Below are positions 45,965 to 55,114 of a stretch of DNA of 64,000 nt, in pieces (within the stretch, counting starts at the first letter, position 1; each line of letters starts with the position of its first letter). The notes beneath the pieces were generated by a model. That model was given only the letters and a program-made list of their open reading frames with translations, was not told where the DNA came from and searched no databases. Position numbers and translations under genes: made by a program. The DNA is from Desulfoprunum benzoelyticum (GTDB taxonomy: Bacteria > Desulfobacterota > Desulfobulbia > Desulfobulbales > Desulfocapsaceae). The stretch lies in NCBI RefSeq assembly GCF_014201505.1, contig NZ_JACHEO010000001.1, forward strand, positions 62,001 through 126,000. Direction: 5' to 3'.

Positions 45965-46001
45965 GGGTACACGCTGTAGGGCTGAGGTCTGGGTTGATCG
46001 G

Positions 46002-47006
46002 CTAATGGATTCCGCCGGGGCTGAATTTGAGCCCCATTTCAATGCGTTGCTTCCGCAAAGCAGGCGGGATCGGCGGTAATGGATTGGCCGCTTCTATACT
46101 CTTGATCACGAACTGGTCGTACAATGCGTCGCCGGAACTGGATTCGATCTGGGTATCGGCGACTTCCCCGCTCTTGCTGATGGTAATAATGACGACCGTG
46201 AGCAGGGCCGGATCGAACGTTTTGATCTCCGGCAGCTGGAAGAACGGCTGAATCCGGGCGGCCACAGCAGCATAGTACTGGGCGTCAAGGGCGCTGGTCG
46301 ACCCGCCGCCCTGGGTTGCCGCGGGGCTTGACGAGGTCGAGGTGCTTGACGTGGTCGAGGAGGCGCTGCCCTGAACCGATGAGCGGATCTGCGACAGCCG
46401 TTGCCTCGTCTGTTCCATCCGATTGCGTTCGGCTTCGGCCGCTTCGGCTGCCAGCTGCGCCTCTTCGGCGGCAATCTGCTCGGCCCTCAGACTTTCGGCC
46501 AGCTGCTGACGCGTCTGTTTTTCGATCTCCCGATTGCGTTTCTGTTTCTCGATCTCTTGTTCGCGCCTTTCCGCTTCCCGTTGCACCGTATCATCCGGCG
46601 GCACCTCTTTCTTTACCTTTCGCTTGATCGGTGTCAGCGATACCGCTTTCGGCGGTGCCGGCGGAGCGACTTCTGCCGGCTGCACGACTTCTGCCGGCTT
46701 TTCGGCGGCAACTGGGACCGCCGCTTTCGGCGGAATCTTGACCGGGGCCGCGGTTTTTTCAATGACCTTGGGCGGCGCTGCCGGCGGCGGTTGAGACTGC
46801 GTCTTGGCCGGCGCCGGCGCTGGCGCTGGAGCTGGAGCCGCTGGCGCTGCCGGCTCTTCCATATTTACAAGATTGACCGAATAGATATCAACAAATTCCG
46901 GTTTGCTTTTGAAGACCATCGGAAACAGGATCGTCGACAGGGCCACCAGAATATGGAAACCGATCGCCAGATTGAGCGGCAGTTTCCAGTCGTTGTTGCT
47001 GCTCAT
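46002..47006 (-). CDS. tolA: TolA-like protein with TonB C-terminal domain
   Basis: 334 residues from the ATG at 47006 (47036 is an alternative). A short cytoplasmic head, one transmembrane helix (AIGFHILVALSTILFPMVF), an Ala/Pro-rich stretch with APAPAPAPA, a long charged helix rich in Arg/Glu/Gln/Ala, a Ser/Thr-rich linker, and a TonB/TolA C-terminal domain (about 240-334: YYAAVAARIQPFFQLPEIKT, VVIITISKSGEVAD). Inner-membrane protein spanning the periplasm, energised by TolQ/R. Annotated TolA on order and architecture; sequence of these domains is low-complexity. Confidence 0.9.
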   Translation of the reverse strand: MSSNNDWKLPLNLAIGFHILVALSTILFPMVFKSKPEFVDIYSVNLVNMEEPAAPAAPAPAPAPAPAKTQSQPPPAAPPKVIEKTAAPVKIPPKAAVPVAAEKPAEVVQPAEVAPPAPPKAVSLTPIKRKVKKEVPPDDTVQREAERREQEIEKQKRNREIEKQTRQQLAESLRAEQIAAEEAQLAAEAAEAERNRMEQTRQRLSQIRSSVQGSASSTTSSTSTSSSPAATQGGGSTSALDAQYYAAVAARIQPFFQLPEIKTFDPALLTVVIITISKSGEVADTQIESSSGDALYDQFVIKSIEAANPLPPIPPALRKQRIEMGLKFSPGGIH

Positions 47007-47038
47007 GTATGTTACTCGGTATTCCTGGTATGTCATGC

Positions 47039-47458
47039 CTATTCAAGTTTTTCTGATGGCTTGGTGATCATGCCGAGCTTGTCGAAGCCGGCCGCTTTGA
47101 TATCCGCCATGACCGTAACCACGCTCCCGTAGGCTGCATCCTTGTCGGCCTTCAGGTAGATAGGTTCTTTCTTTTTTTCTTCGGACATGCCATCAAGTTG
47201 CTCTTTAAGCTTTGCCGGGGCCATCTCCAACTTCCCTAAAGTGATCTTCCCCTCCTTGTCGACGGTGACGATGAGTGGCTCATCGTCCTGCCGCAGGGCC
47301 TTTGACGTGGTCTCAGGCAGGTTGACGTCAAGTCCCTGGGTCATCATCGGCGCCGTCACCATGAAGATGATCAACAGCACCAGCATGACATCAACCAGTG
47401 GCGTGACGTTGATGTCTGCGACCAACCCTTTTCGGCCTCTACCGTTCAATGGACCCAT
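47039..47458 (-). CDS. tolR: Biopolymer transport protein TolR/ExbD
   Basis: 139 residues. Short N-terminus, one transmembrane helix with the conserved Asp (INVTPLVDVMLVLLIIFMV), then a periplasmic domain with DVNLPETTSK and the lipid-facing C-terminal region. It forms the proton channel with TolQ. It follows tolQ by 42 bases and precedes tolA, the standard order. Confidence 0.94.
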   Translation of the reverse strand: MGPLNGRGRKGLVADINVTPLVDVMLVLLIIFMVTAPMMTQGLDVNLPETTSKALRQDDEPLIVTVDKEGKITLGKLEMAPAKLKEQLDGMSEEKKKEPIYLKADKDAAYGSVVTVMADIKAAGFDKLGMITKPSEKLE

Positions 47459-47500
47459 AGAATTATCTGCAATATTGGTGTGATATGATTTGAAACAGAA

Positions 47501-48202
47501 TTACACCCGGCTTATAAAATCACGTTCGACCAGGTTGAGGAAATCGGTCGTGAAATTCTGCATGTTCCCATCGATATCGTTTACTCTGTTCGAGAAATAA
47601 TTAAAGAAAATAACTGCCGGAATGGCCACGGCCAAGCCGGCGGCGGTGGCGACCAGAGCTTCGGAAATGCCGGGGGCGACGACCGCCAGGGAGGCGGAAC
47701 CACGCTGGCCGATATCGTGGAAAGAAGCCATGATCCCCCAAACGGTACCGAAAAGACCGATGAACGGTGTGGCGCTGCCGGTTGTTGCCAGAAAGGCGAG
47801 CGCACTCCCGAGTTTGGTCAGTTGCTGGGCCTCGGCCTTCCTGACCGCTCTCTTCAGGTTGTCCATGGTTGCAAGCTGCATCTCCAGGGTTTCGGCAGCG
47901 GCATTCTCGTCTTTCCTGCTGCGGATCTTGTTGATCTTCTGCAATTCCGCAAACCCGGCGGTGAAGACCGACGCCTCTGGGCTGTACTCGTACTCGGTCG
48001 CTGCCTTATGGGCCTCGTTCAGGTTCGTTGAGGCCCAGAAAGTTTCGAGAAAGTCCTCGCTGTCAATGCGGACCTTGCGGAACAGTCGAGTCTTCATGAA
48101 CACAATGGTCCATGAAGCTACTGAAAATATAAGTAATGTCAGCATAACCAGTTGTCCTACCGGTCCTGCGTGAAAAATCATGTCGGTGATTGAAAGCTGC
48201 AC
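47501..48202 (-). CDS. tolQ: Biopolymer transport protein TolQ/ExbB
   Basis: 233 residues from a GTG at 48202 with AAGG nine bases upstream; the ATG at 48181 is an alternative. Three transmembrane helices: QLVMLTLLIFSVASWTIVFM, the long ATTGSATPFIGLFGTVWGIM and EALVATAAGLAVAIPAVIFF, the last two being the family signature with conserved Thr/Pro/Gly. MotA/TolQ/ExbB proton channel. First gene of the tolQ-R-A-B-cpoB run. Confidence 0.94.
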   Translation of the reverse strand: MQLSITDMIFHAGPVGQLVMLTLLIFSVASWTIVFMKTRLFRKVRIDSEDFLETFWASTNLNEAHKAATEYEYSPEASVFTAGFAELQKINKIRSRKDENAAAETLEMQLATMDNLKRAVRKAEAQQLTKLGSALAFLATTGSATPFIGLFGTVWGIMASFHDIGQRGSASLAVVAPGISEALVATAAGLAVAIPAVIFFNYFSNRVNDIDGNMQNFTTDFLNLVERDFISRV

Positions 48203-48409
48203 GGGTGATACCTTGCCTTGTGAAGTCAGTGCCTGGAATCCTGTGAGGGATGTCGCAGGATCCGATGTTCCATGAGTTAAAAAAATGAAAATAAATCAAT
48301 GGTTATATTAAACCGATCAATTTACTTCTTCTCGATGAAAAGATCAATATTTGAGTGTTGGCGCCGTGCACTTTCCTGTTCAGGCGGGACGAGAAGGTTG
48401 AGGTGCGGC

Positions 48410-48856
48410 TCAGACTGTTTTCTGGAGGGTGCAGGAAAAATCGATCTGGAGGGCGAGTTTCTCCCGGACATGGAGTCTCGCTGAAAAAAACCAGGCTGAG
48501 GAGAGCATTTCGGTGAGTTTGACCGTCATGACAATGGTATCTCCCGGATACACCGATCTCTTGAATCTGGCGCCGCCGATTCGGGCGAGAACCGGGACGC
48601 AGGCTTCGATTCCCGCTTTCCCGCGTTCCTGCATTTTCGCCAGCAGCAGGGCCCCTGACTGGAATACCGCCTCGCAGAGCAGGACCCCGGGCATGATCGG
48701 ATGGCCGGGATAATGTCCCAAGAAGATGTCCAGATCGGTAGGGATCATTTTTTCGGTGACGATGGTATCATCCTGATAGTCGACGATCCGGTCGACCCAG
48801 AGAAACGGCGGACGATGAGGGATAAGGGCATGTATTTCCGGATCGGGAGAAAGCAT
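48410..48856 (-). CDS. FabZ-type 3-hydroxyacyl-ACP dehydratase, cluster copy
   Basis: 148 residues from the ATG at 48856. Hot-dog-fold dehydratase with IPHRPPFLWVDRIV, the catalytic GHYPGHPIMPGV (His48) and EAVFQ (Glu62; usually EAMAQ), and ARFKRSVYPGDTI. The spacing is that of FabZ. It should dehydrate 3-hydroxyacyl-ACP made by the adjacent FabG-type enzyme. The start overlaps the fabG-like stop (TGATG), and the gene closes the ketosynthase-ACP-oxidoreductase cluster. Its EAVFQSGALL segment is divergent from housekeeping FabZ. A continuation of this frame upstream to 49597 is antiphase reading of the neighbour. Confidence 0.88.
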   Translation of the reverse strand: MLSPDPEIHALIPHRPPFLWVDRIVDYQDDTIVTEKMIPTDLDIFLGHYPGHPIMPGVLLCEAVFQSGALLLAKMQERGKAGIEACVPVLARIGGARFKRSVYPGDTIVMTVKLTEMLSSAWFFSARLHVREKLALQIDFSCTLQKTV

Positions 48857-49593
48857 CACAGGCCTCCGTTGATTTCCAGCACTGCGCCGGTGATATAGCC
48901 GGCGTTCCTGCCGGCGAGAAAGAGAACGGCATCGGCGACCTCGGCGGTGGTGCCGAAGCGGCGCATCGGTACCAGGGCCTTGTAGCCGTCGAGTTGCTCC
49001 TTCGGCAGGCCGTGGAGGAAATCGGTCTCGATGAAACCGGGGGAGACGCAGTTGACGGTAATCTTTTTTTTCGCCGTTTCCTTCGCCAGCGACCTGGTCA
49101 TGCCGATTTGCCCGGCCTTGGAGGCGGCGTAGTTGGCCTGACCGGCAAAGCCGAGATACGATATCGGGGAGGTGATGTTGATGATGCGGCCGTATTTTTT
49201 CTTCATCATCAGCAGGACCGCCTGCTTCGCCATCAGGAAGGAACCGGTAAGGTTGATGTCGATGACGGATCGCCAGTCCTCGCTCTTCATCATCGCCAGC
49301 ACGGCATCGCGGCGGATTCCGGCGCAGTTGACGAGGATGTCGATGGCTGAGAATTGCCGTTCGACGGCAGCGAAGAAGGAATTGACCTGGGTCTCGTCGG
49401 CGACATCGCATTGAAAGAGATGGAGCTTGTTCGTCCCGCCGCTTTCCTGCCGCAACTGCTTCACCGCCTGATGGTTGCTGTGGTAAATGCCGGCCACCGT
49501 TGCCCCCTGCTGCAGCAGGGCAAGGGTAACCGCCTTCCCTATGCCGCGGGTTGCACCGGTGACCACGGCGACCTGGTGCAGAAAAGTATCCAT
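48856..49593 (-). CDS. FabG-type 3-oxoacyl-ACP reductase, cluster copy
   Basis: 245 residues from the ATG at 49593 (GAGG eight bases upstream). Short-chain dehydrogenase with the NADPH motif VTGATRGIGK, the structural DILVNCAG, Asn114, Ser142, Tyr155 and Lys159 in NYAASKAG, as in FabG. The loop ISYLGFAGQ takes the place of the usual VSSVVG-like segment. Inferred to reduce a 3-oxoacyl chain on the ACP of this cluster. It starts four bases before the end of the preceding oxidoreductase stop region and overlaps the fabZ-like start by one base. Confidence 0.9.
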   Translation of the reverse strand: MDTFLHQVAVVTGATRGIGKAVTLALLQQGATVAGIYHSNHQAVKQLRQESGGTNKLHLFQCDVADETQVNSFFAAVERQFSAIDILVNCAGIRRDAVLAMMKSEDWRSVIDINLTGSFLMAKQAVLLMMKKKYGRIINITSPISYLGFAGQANYAASKAGQIGMTRSLAKETAKKKITVNCVSPGFIETDFLHGLPKEQLDGYKALVPMRRFGTTAEVADAVLFLAGRNAGYITGAVLEINGGL

Positions 49594-49597
49594 GCAA

Positions 49598-51010
49598 TTA
49601 TCCTCGCAATGAACGCAGGTAGCCATCGGCGTCATTGGCGACGATGACCCCGTAGTTGATGGCCCCCAGCCAGCCGGACATGATGATCCCGACGGAGCCG
49701 ACGTGAAACAGTCCGCCGATCTCCTTGAAGATCGTTCGGGAAATGTCGAGACCTTCGAATTTGGTTCCGAACGAAGTCCCGCAGGTATGCAGGGTGTAGT
49801 GGTTGAACGTGCGCGGGGTGGCCGCCTCGACCCAGTCGACCTTGGTCCGGATGTCGGGGAGATAGCGTGTGAGGTCATCGAGCGTCCGTTCTATCAGCAG
49901 CTCCTTTTCGCCGACGTACTGTTCGTCATCCATGTTTTGCCAGTCTTCGAAGCGACTGTTCATCGAGGCAACAATGGTATAACGGTCATGGCCGGGCCGG
50001 GTTTTTGGGTAGTAGAGGGAAAAGGTCTTTGACCTCGTGTGCAGATCGAGCAGTTCCCGGGAATCGAATTCCGGCGCGGACGAGGTGAACAGCAAATCGC
50101 CGATATCGTTAACCTGCTCACCCTTCCTGATGCCGATATAGACCTGGCAGCTGGAGTTGTTGACCCGGATGGCCGCCGCCTTCTCGAGAAAGGCCTCGGA
50201 AAAAGCGCGCCTGTCGGTGAGGTTGTTGATGGTATTGGTGATGCCGCTATTGGAGACCACCGCCTTTGCCGCAATGACCCTGCCGTTGGCCTCGACCCCC
50301 TTGACCCTGCCTTTTTCGACGACAATCCTTTCGACCTTCGACCTGGTGCAGATCGTCACCCCGTTTTTTTCGAGCTCGGCAGTCATCATGTCGATCAACC
50401 TGTCCGTCCCGCCTTCGAAGGTGAAAACGCCTCGACTCATGAAATTGGAGAAAACAATGCCGTAGGTGATCGCCGGGTCGTCCAGGGTCGAACCGTTGGC
50501 GTAGGTGATGGGTTCCATCAGCAGCCTGTGGATATCGGTCCGGCCGGGGAAGAACTGTTCGAACAGCTCCCGGGTGGTCATCGTCTGGTCGTCGTAGAAA
50601 TTCATCGACGAGACTGCGGAGAAGAACGCCTCTATCGTCTGCCGGGGGATGCGGAAACGGTTTTCGAGAATCGAGGTGAAATCCTGCCGGTCAAAGGTCG
50701 TCTCCAGGGAAAACTGGGGATTGTCAAAAACGATTTTTTTGAGCTGGACGATGGAGTTCATGATCTCGCGGTTCCAGTACTTCTTGCAGGTCTTGACCAT
50801 CCCATAAGGAAAACCGTGCAGTGACACATCGAAGATATGGCCGCGGCGCTTGAACCAGGCGGCGAGCCCGCCGAGCTTGTGGTGGTATTCGAGCAGCAGG
50901 ACTTTGTGGCCGCAATAGGCAAGGCGATTGGCGGTCGTCAGTCCCCCCAGTCCCGAGCCAATGATGATCGCATCATAGGCATCGGATGCTTCAGAAAATG
51001 GCACAGGCAT
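49598..51010 (-). CDS. CrtI-like FAD-dependent oxidoreductase (phytoene-desaturase superfamily), first copy
   Basis: 470 residues from the ATG at 51010; a TTG at 51058 overlaps the neighbour stop and is an alternative. N-terminal FAD Rossmann motif [20 protein letters not shown] with acidic [11 protein letters not shown]; substrate-domain region [17 protein letters not shown]-terminal FAD signature [20 protein letters not shown], as in carotenoid desaturases and isomerases. Soluble or peripheral; no transmembrane helix. No carotenoid genes (phytoene synthase, GGPP synthase) are near. It lies between the second CrtI-like gene and the FabG-type gene, so an acyl substrate is more plausible than a carotenoid; reaction unknown. 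Confidence 0.85.
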   Translation of the reverse strand: MPVPFSEASDAYDAIIIGSGLGGLTTANRLAYCGHKVLLLEYHHKLGGLAAWFKRRGHIFDVSLHGFPYGMVKTCKKYWNREIMNSIVQLKKIVFDNPQFSLETTFDRQDFTSILENRFRIPRQTIEAFFSAVSSMNFYDDQTMTTRELFEQFFPGRTDIHRLLMEPITYANGSTLDDPAITYGIVFSNFMSRGVFTFEGGTDRLIDMMTAELEKNGVTICTRSKVERIVVEKGRVKGVEANGRVIAAKAVVSNSGITNTINNLTDRRAFSEAFLEKAAAIRVNNSSCQVYIGIRKGEQVNDIGDLLFTSSAPEFDSRELLDLHTRSKTFSLYYPKTRPGHDRYTIVASMNSRFEDWQNMDDEQYVGEKELLIERTLDDLTRYLPDIRTKVDWVEAATPRTFNHYTLHTCGTSFGTKFEGLDISRTIFKEIGGLFHVGSVGIIMSGWLGAINYGVIVANDADGYLRSLRG

Positions 51011-51054
51011 TGAAATAATCTGATTGCTTGCTTGAGGTTGAATGCCGGAACGAA

Positions 51055-52440
51055 TCAAAATTTGTTGAGAATATGCTGATTTACCATGGATACACCACTG
51101 AGCATCGAGCCGACGATGCCCAGGAATCCCTGATCGGTTCCGGCAAGGAAGAGGTTGTCATAGCCAAGGTCCCCATCCTTTATTTTTTGCGGATTTCCAT
51201 AAATTGCGCCTTCTTTCTTAGCAGTGTAGCGTTCGATTGTCAACGGGGTGAAGGTGTCCTGAAAGACGATCGCCTGGCCGAAATTGCCGACGATGTCCTC
51301 GAGCACCAACCTCGATCGTTCGGCTGTTTGCGTCTTCAGGGACTCATAGGCCTGGCGGTCGGCGGCGATCGTCTGCCATTGCTCGTAACTGGCGAGATGG
51401 GTGGATCGGACTTCTTTTGTGGTCGTGGCCTGGAGCCCTGCGAAATTTGACGGCAGGCAGATGACTCCACTGGAGAAGTCGACCGCCTGATCGGGGCGTC
51501 GATATCGGAACGACTCGCTATTGTTGAAGAAGATGATGGTCCGGTCGGTGGGGAGGGTCGGACCGCGGCAGGTCTGGATCTGATAGATGGTCTCGACGAA
51601 GCCGAGACGCGTCGAGTCGCTGGACAATGGCGGGCGGTGGAGCAGGGCGAGGGTCTCGTCAAGGCCGATGGTCGAAAGGATCGATCCGCAGTGGATTGTC
51701 TCTCCCGTGGTCAGAACGACGCCTTGGACCTTGCGGCCGTCGTGGAGGATCTCCCGCACTCCGGCGCTCGTGCGGATCGAACCACCGAGACCTCGGTAAT
51801 GGTCGAGCAGGCGGTCGAGCAGGGTCTTGATCGATCCGCCCGGCCTGAACATCCCCTCTTGAAAAATCGACCGGAACATGATGGCGAACTGGCTGAGGTC
51901 CATATCGTCTTCGACACTCGAGCCGTAATACATCAGGGGGCAGAGCAGCATGTCGACCAGCAGGCGATCGGGGAGAATGTCGAGAAGGAACAGCCGGGCG
52001 GAGCGAAACGGGGCGATCGTGAAGGGATCGAAGCTGTCGAGCAAGGACACGAGCCGGTCGAACCCATCGCTGGAACGGGGGAATTTCGAGGCGATTTCGT
52101 CCTTGATCAACATGAAATCATTGGAGAATAAAAGACTCTCAACTCCTTTGAAGACGATTTCACTGCAGATCTGCTGATGGATATCGAGATGATCGCGATT
52201 GAACTTGAGTTGTCGCAACAGGCGATTGAGCGGCGCCCTCCTGTTGCCTGCATCGGCATAGTTGGTAATCGCGTGCAGCCCGGTTTCGAAGATTCTGTTG
52301 TTTCTGTAGAAATACGAGTTGAGACCGCCGATGCGGCTGTGTTTTTCGAGGAGGAGAACTTCGGGGTTGAATCGGGCAAATCTGATGGCGGCGGCAAGCC
52401 CGGAGAGCCCGCCGCCGATGACGAGGAACGGAACCTTCAC
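51055..52440 (-). CDS. CrtI-like FAD-dependent oxidoreductase, second copy
   Basis: 461 residues from a GTG at 52440, right after the acyl carrier protein stop, so translation is probably coupled. FAD motif [36 protein letters not shown], the substrate-side [17 protein letters not shown] and the C-terminal [19 protein letters not shown]. It is clearly not a recent duplicate of the first: the two share the fold and signature positions but differ widely elsewhere. Like the first it resembles phytoene desaturase/isomerase enzymes. Inferred to act on chains made by this cluster. Confidence 0.85.
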   Translation of the reverse strand: MKVPFLVIGGGLSGLAAAIRFARFNPEVLLLEKHSRIGGLNSYFYRNNRIFETGLHAITNYADAGNRRAPLNRLLRQLKFNRDHLDIHQQICSEIVFKGVESLLFSNDFMLIKDEIASKFPRSSDGFDRLVSLLDSFDPFTIAPFRSARLFLLDILPDRLLVDMLLCPLMYYGSSVEDDMDLSQFAIMFRSIFQEGMFRPGGSIKTLLDRLLDHYRGLGGSIRTSAGVREILHDGRKVQGVVLTTGETIHCGSILSTIGLDETLALLHRPPLSSDSTRLGFVETIYQIQTCRGPTLPTDRTIIFFNNSESFRYRRPDQAVDFSSGVICLPSNFAGLQATTTKEVRSTHLASYEQWQTIAADRQAYESLKTQTAERSRLVLEDIVGNFGQAIVFQDTFTPLTIERYTAKKEGAIYGNPQKIKDGDLGYDNLFLAGTDQGFLGIVGSMLSGVSMVNQHILNKF

Positions 52441-52443
52441 CCC

Positions 52444-52695
52444 TCAGGCGTCTTGCAACAGGGGTTCCAGGTAGTCCGCGCAGCTGTTGAGGGTGGCGAG
52501 ACGGGGGTAGTCGGATTCGGGGATCTGCAACTGGTGACGCTTGCGGAGTTCCATGACGATGTCGAGAAAATCCATGGAATCAAGGTCGAGTTGATCGCGG
52601 AGCGGTTTGTCGGGATCCAGATCGTCAAAATCCGCCTCGTCATCTATGTCGTGAATAATCTCCAGGATAAGAGTTTTGATATCTTCTCGCGTCAT
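52444..52695 (-). CDS. Acyl carrier protein, cluster copy
   Basis: 83 residues, GGAG seven bases before the ATG. Four-helix acyl carrier domain with the phosphopantetheine Ser40 in DLDSMDFLDIV (family DSLD/M motif). Highly acidic, as usual. It differs from housekeeping AcpP in length and in the hydrophobic segment after the Ser, and sits with a ketosynthase, reductase and dehydratase instead of fabD/fabF genes, which points to a dedicated carrier. Confidence 0.93.
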   Translation of the reverse strand: MTREDIKTLILEIIHDIDDEADFDDLDPDKPLRDQLDLDSMDFLDIVMELRKRHQLQIPESDYPRLATLNSCADYLEPLLQDA

Positions 52696-52782
52696 GAGTG
52701 TCTCCAGATAATATATTGATCAGTAGCGTGTGTTTGCAGGGTCGGAAGTGCTGCCGCTTTTGCGGAAAATACAATCGGCAAA

Positions 52783-52796
52783 GGTATCTGTATACC
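52783..52796. promoter_or_regulatory. Dyad upstream of the acyl carrier protein gene, possible operator
   Basis: GGTATCTGTATACC is a 5-base inverted repeat (GGTAT/ATACC) around CTGT, in the 160-base gap between the ketosynthase stop and the acyl carrier protein start. No matching promoter boxes are clear. Confidence 0.25.
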
Positions 52797-52854
52797 ATAG
52801 ATGCTAGAACTTTTTCATTCTTTTTTTGTCACGATCGATTTTCAGCGCCAGTGC

Positions 52855-54099
52855 TCACGGCTCAAATTTCTTGACGATGAGGGCCGAGTTGATGCCGACC
52901 ATACCGAAGGAGTTGTTGAGGATAACTGAAATCGAGCCGGCATCGACCGGGGTATTGACGACAAGATTGGGGAGACTGCACTCCGGATCGAGTTCGTCGA
53001 TGTTGATGGTCGGATGGACCAGGTGATCGTCGAAGGAGGGGAGATTGCCGGCCAGTTCGAGGACCCCGGCTGCACCCATCGCGTGGCCGATGTTGCTCTT
53101 GGTGTTGTTGACGTATGTCGATGCCGAATCTCTGAAGACCTCGCGGATCGCCTTGCACTCTTCGATATCGCCCTGCCTGGTGCCGGTGGCGTGGGTATTG
53201 ATCAGATCCACATCTTCCGGTCGCAGTCCGGCCCGCCTGAGGGCAAGCCGCATGCACTCGGCCTGCCTCGGTCCGTAGGGCAGCACAAAGTCCCGGGCAT
53301 CGGAGTTCATCGCGTAGCCGACGATTTCCCCAAGTATCCTGGCGTTCCTGGCAAGTGCCCGGTCCATGGATTCGATGACGTAGATGCAGCCTCCCTCGGA
53401 GATGACAATACCGTTGCGGCCGAGATCGAAGGGTCGTGACGCCCGTCGGGGATCGGTGGCCTCGGCGAGGGCGTTCTGGGCCTTGAAGCTGGCGAAGATA
53501 CCGAAGGATCCGACTGATTCGGAGACACCACCGGCAAGCGCCATATCCACCTCGCCGAGTCGAATCATCTGTGCCGCCTGGATCAGGGCGGCGTTGCCGG
53601 CGGCGCAGGCGGCCCCGATCGAGTAGTGGGGACCGGTGATGCCGAGGCTCATCGTGATCTCGCCGGCGGGGTTGTTGAGGACGGTTCGCGGGTTGTGGTG
53701 GTGGGTCCAGTAGTTGGTGTCGTAGTTGTATCTGCTGATGTTGAACACTTCGTTTTCGGTCTCGACGGTGCCATGCTCGGTCAGGCCGATATAGACGCCG
53801 ATACGGGCGGGATCACAGGACGAAATCTCAATTCCGGCGTTCACCAGGGCCTCGTGGGCACAATAGACACCGATACAGCCGGCGCGGGTCCCACGTTTGT
53901 TTTCCTTGTTTTTCCGATGTTTGGTCTCTGGAAAGGTGCATAAACCTGCCGCCGCCTTGCCGAAGTAGCGGAGATCGATTTCCTGGATCTCGCTGATCCC
54001 GTGCAGCAGTTTACGGCGAAACTCGACAGGATTGTCGGCATTCGGGGAGACTAGGCCGACACCGGTGATTACGATTCTGCGATCGAGGGGATTATTCAT
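52855..54099 (-). CDS. Beta-ketoacyl-ACP synthase (FabF/KAS II type), cluster copy
   Basis: 414 residues. Thiolase-fold condensing enzyme with complete Cys-His-His triad: Cys165 in GAACAAGN (usually ACSTG), His303 in NTHATGT and His339 in KSNIGHAMGAAG. It elongates acyl-ACP. Unlike FabF, a basic insert (KHRKNKENKRG, about 60-70) and the altered nucleophile loop suggest a distinct substrate. No chain-length factor partner is present. It is separated from the acyl carrier protein gene by 160 bases, and starts the cluster, upstream of ACP in transcription order. Confidence 0.9.
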   Translation of the reverse strand: MNNPLDRRIVITGVGLVSPNADNPVEFRRKLLHGISEIQEIDLRYFGKAAAGLCTFPETKHRKNKENKRGTRAGCIGVYCAHEALVNAGIEISSCDPARIGVYIGLTEHGTVETENEVFNISRYNYDTNYWTHHHNPRTVLNNPAGEITMSLGITGPHYSIGAACAAGNAALIQAAQMIRLGEVDMALAGGVSESVGSFGIFASFKAQNALAEATDPRRASRPFDLGRNGIVISEGGCIYVIESMDRALARNARILGEIVGYAMNSDARDFVLPYGPRQAECMRLALRRAGLRPEDVDLINTHATGTRQGDIEECKAIREVFRDSASTYVNNTKSNIGHAMGAAGVLELAGNLPSFDDHLVHPTINIDELDPECSLPNLVVNTPVDAGSISVILNNSFGMVGINSALIVKKFEP

Positions 54100-54289
54100 G
54101 AGTTGGATCTCGAATGTGAGGATAATGATGGGAAAAAGGTGTTATACTCTTCCGGATTTGAGGTTGCGGCGCTATTGAATCCGGCTTTTATCTTGAACCG
54201 GGAAGTGGTCGCCTGGGCAAAATGAAGCATGATCCTGTCGTCCGAAAGGCTCCCTTGAGGAGAAAGCCAATATACCTGTTGACTGGTTT

Positions 54290-55114
54290 TCAATAGGAGT
54301 ATTTCGCCTTCTTCCTGCTGAACAGCTTTCCCGAAAACATGCCGCCAAGAAAGACCAGTGCGCCTGCCATGAACCAGTAAATAATCGTTTTTTCAGCAAG
54401 TTTATCGTTTTCTGCGGTAAGCACGGTTATCCGTTGATCCTTCGCTCGATTATCCGCAACCAGTCTTTCTTTTTCCTGAACCAGGGCGTCGATATCGATC
54501 CGGCCGTCATTGAGGCTTTCAATCTGGGCCCTGAGAGCGGTAATTTCCGTTTCCAGTTGGGTCCTTTTTTCAACCAGGACCATAATTTCCGAGGATAGAG
54601 CTTCAGGATCAGGCGGAGCGGGGGCCTCTGCCGGTTGCGCTGCCTGTGCCTGCAGCTCGGTAATACGGGTCCGGGCGGTCTCCAGTTCAAGCTGGAGTCG
54701 GTCACGTTCTTTGCGCAGTTCCGAATCCACCGCTGGTGGAGTGGCGGTACTGCCGGACTGCGGGATCTGGGTCCGCAGCGCAGCGATCTCTCTCTGCAGC
54801 CGTTCGATCACCACCGTCTTCGGCACCGTCGTGGTCAGATACTGCCTGGCAATCCACCCAATCTGCCTGTCTGCCGTTTGTATCCGGGCGTAGCCATCGT
54901 TTTCTTCCAGGACGTTGACCGCCTCGTTTGATCGCACCTTGGCTACCACCGTGTAGGGTTGTTCGAGATTGTCCTTGACGTTGATGGTCAGCTGATCGGA
55001 GACATATCGTGTTTCCGCAGGTGAGTTGGTTGCAGGCAGGAGAAAGAGGAAAAACAGCACAGGAAGGGCAATGCATTTTCGAAAATACTTTCCGGTATAC
55101 TGAAAAGGAACCAT
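54290..55114 (-). CDS. SH3-domain and coiled-coil membrane-anchored protein (YgiM/TIGR04211 type)
   Basis: 274 residues. Signal peptide (ALPVLFFLFLLPATNSPA), an SH3-like domain (about 35-92: YVSDQLTINVKDNLEQPYTV ending in GWIARQYL), a coiled coil rich in Leu/Glu/Arg (about 100-240) interrupted by a Pro/Ala linker, and a C-terminal transmembrane helix (IIYWFMAGALVFLGGMFSG) with a basic tail. This is the layout of TIGR04211, where the protein is exported and anchored by its C-terminus. Function unknown; an envelope role is likely. GGAG six bases before the ATG; a strong promoter lies at 55190. Confidence 0.85.
   Translation of the reverse strand: MVPFQYTGKYFRKCIALPVLFFLFLLPATNSPAETRYVSDQLTINVKDNLEQPYTVVAKVRSNEAVNVLEENDGYARIQTADRQIGWIARQYLTTTVPKTVVIERLQREIAALRTQIPQSGSTATPPAVDSELRKERDRLQLELETARTRITELQAQAAQPAEAPAPPDPEALSSEIMVLVEKRTQLETEITALRAQIESLNDGRIDIDALVQEKERLVADNRAKDQRITVLTAENDKLAEKTIIYWFMAGALVFLGGMFSGKLFSRKKAKYSY

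Noticed and set aside
46380..46860. Repetitive Pro/Ala/Ser coding stretch as a repeat array or CRISPR
   Set aside because: It is the low-complexity linker of tolA; no regularly spaced identical repeats with unique spacers occur anywhere in the window.
48410..54099. Aryl polyene cluster interpretation
   Set aside because: Aryl polyene clusters carry a chain-length factor, acyltransferase-type and ammonia-lyase genes; none is present, while two CrtI-like enzymes are.
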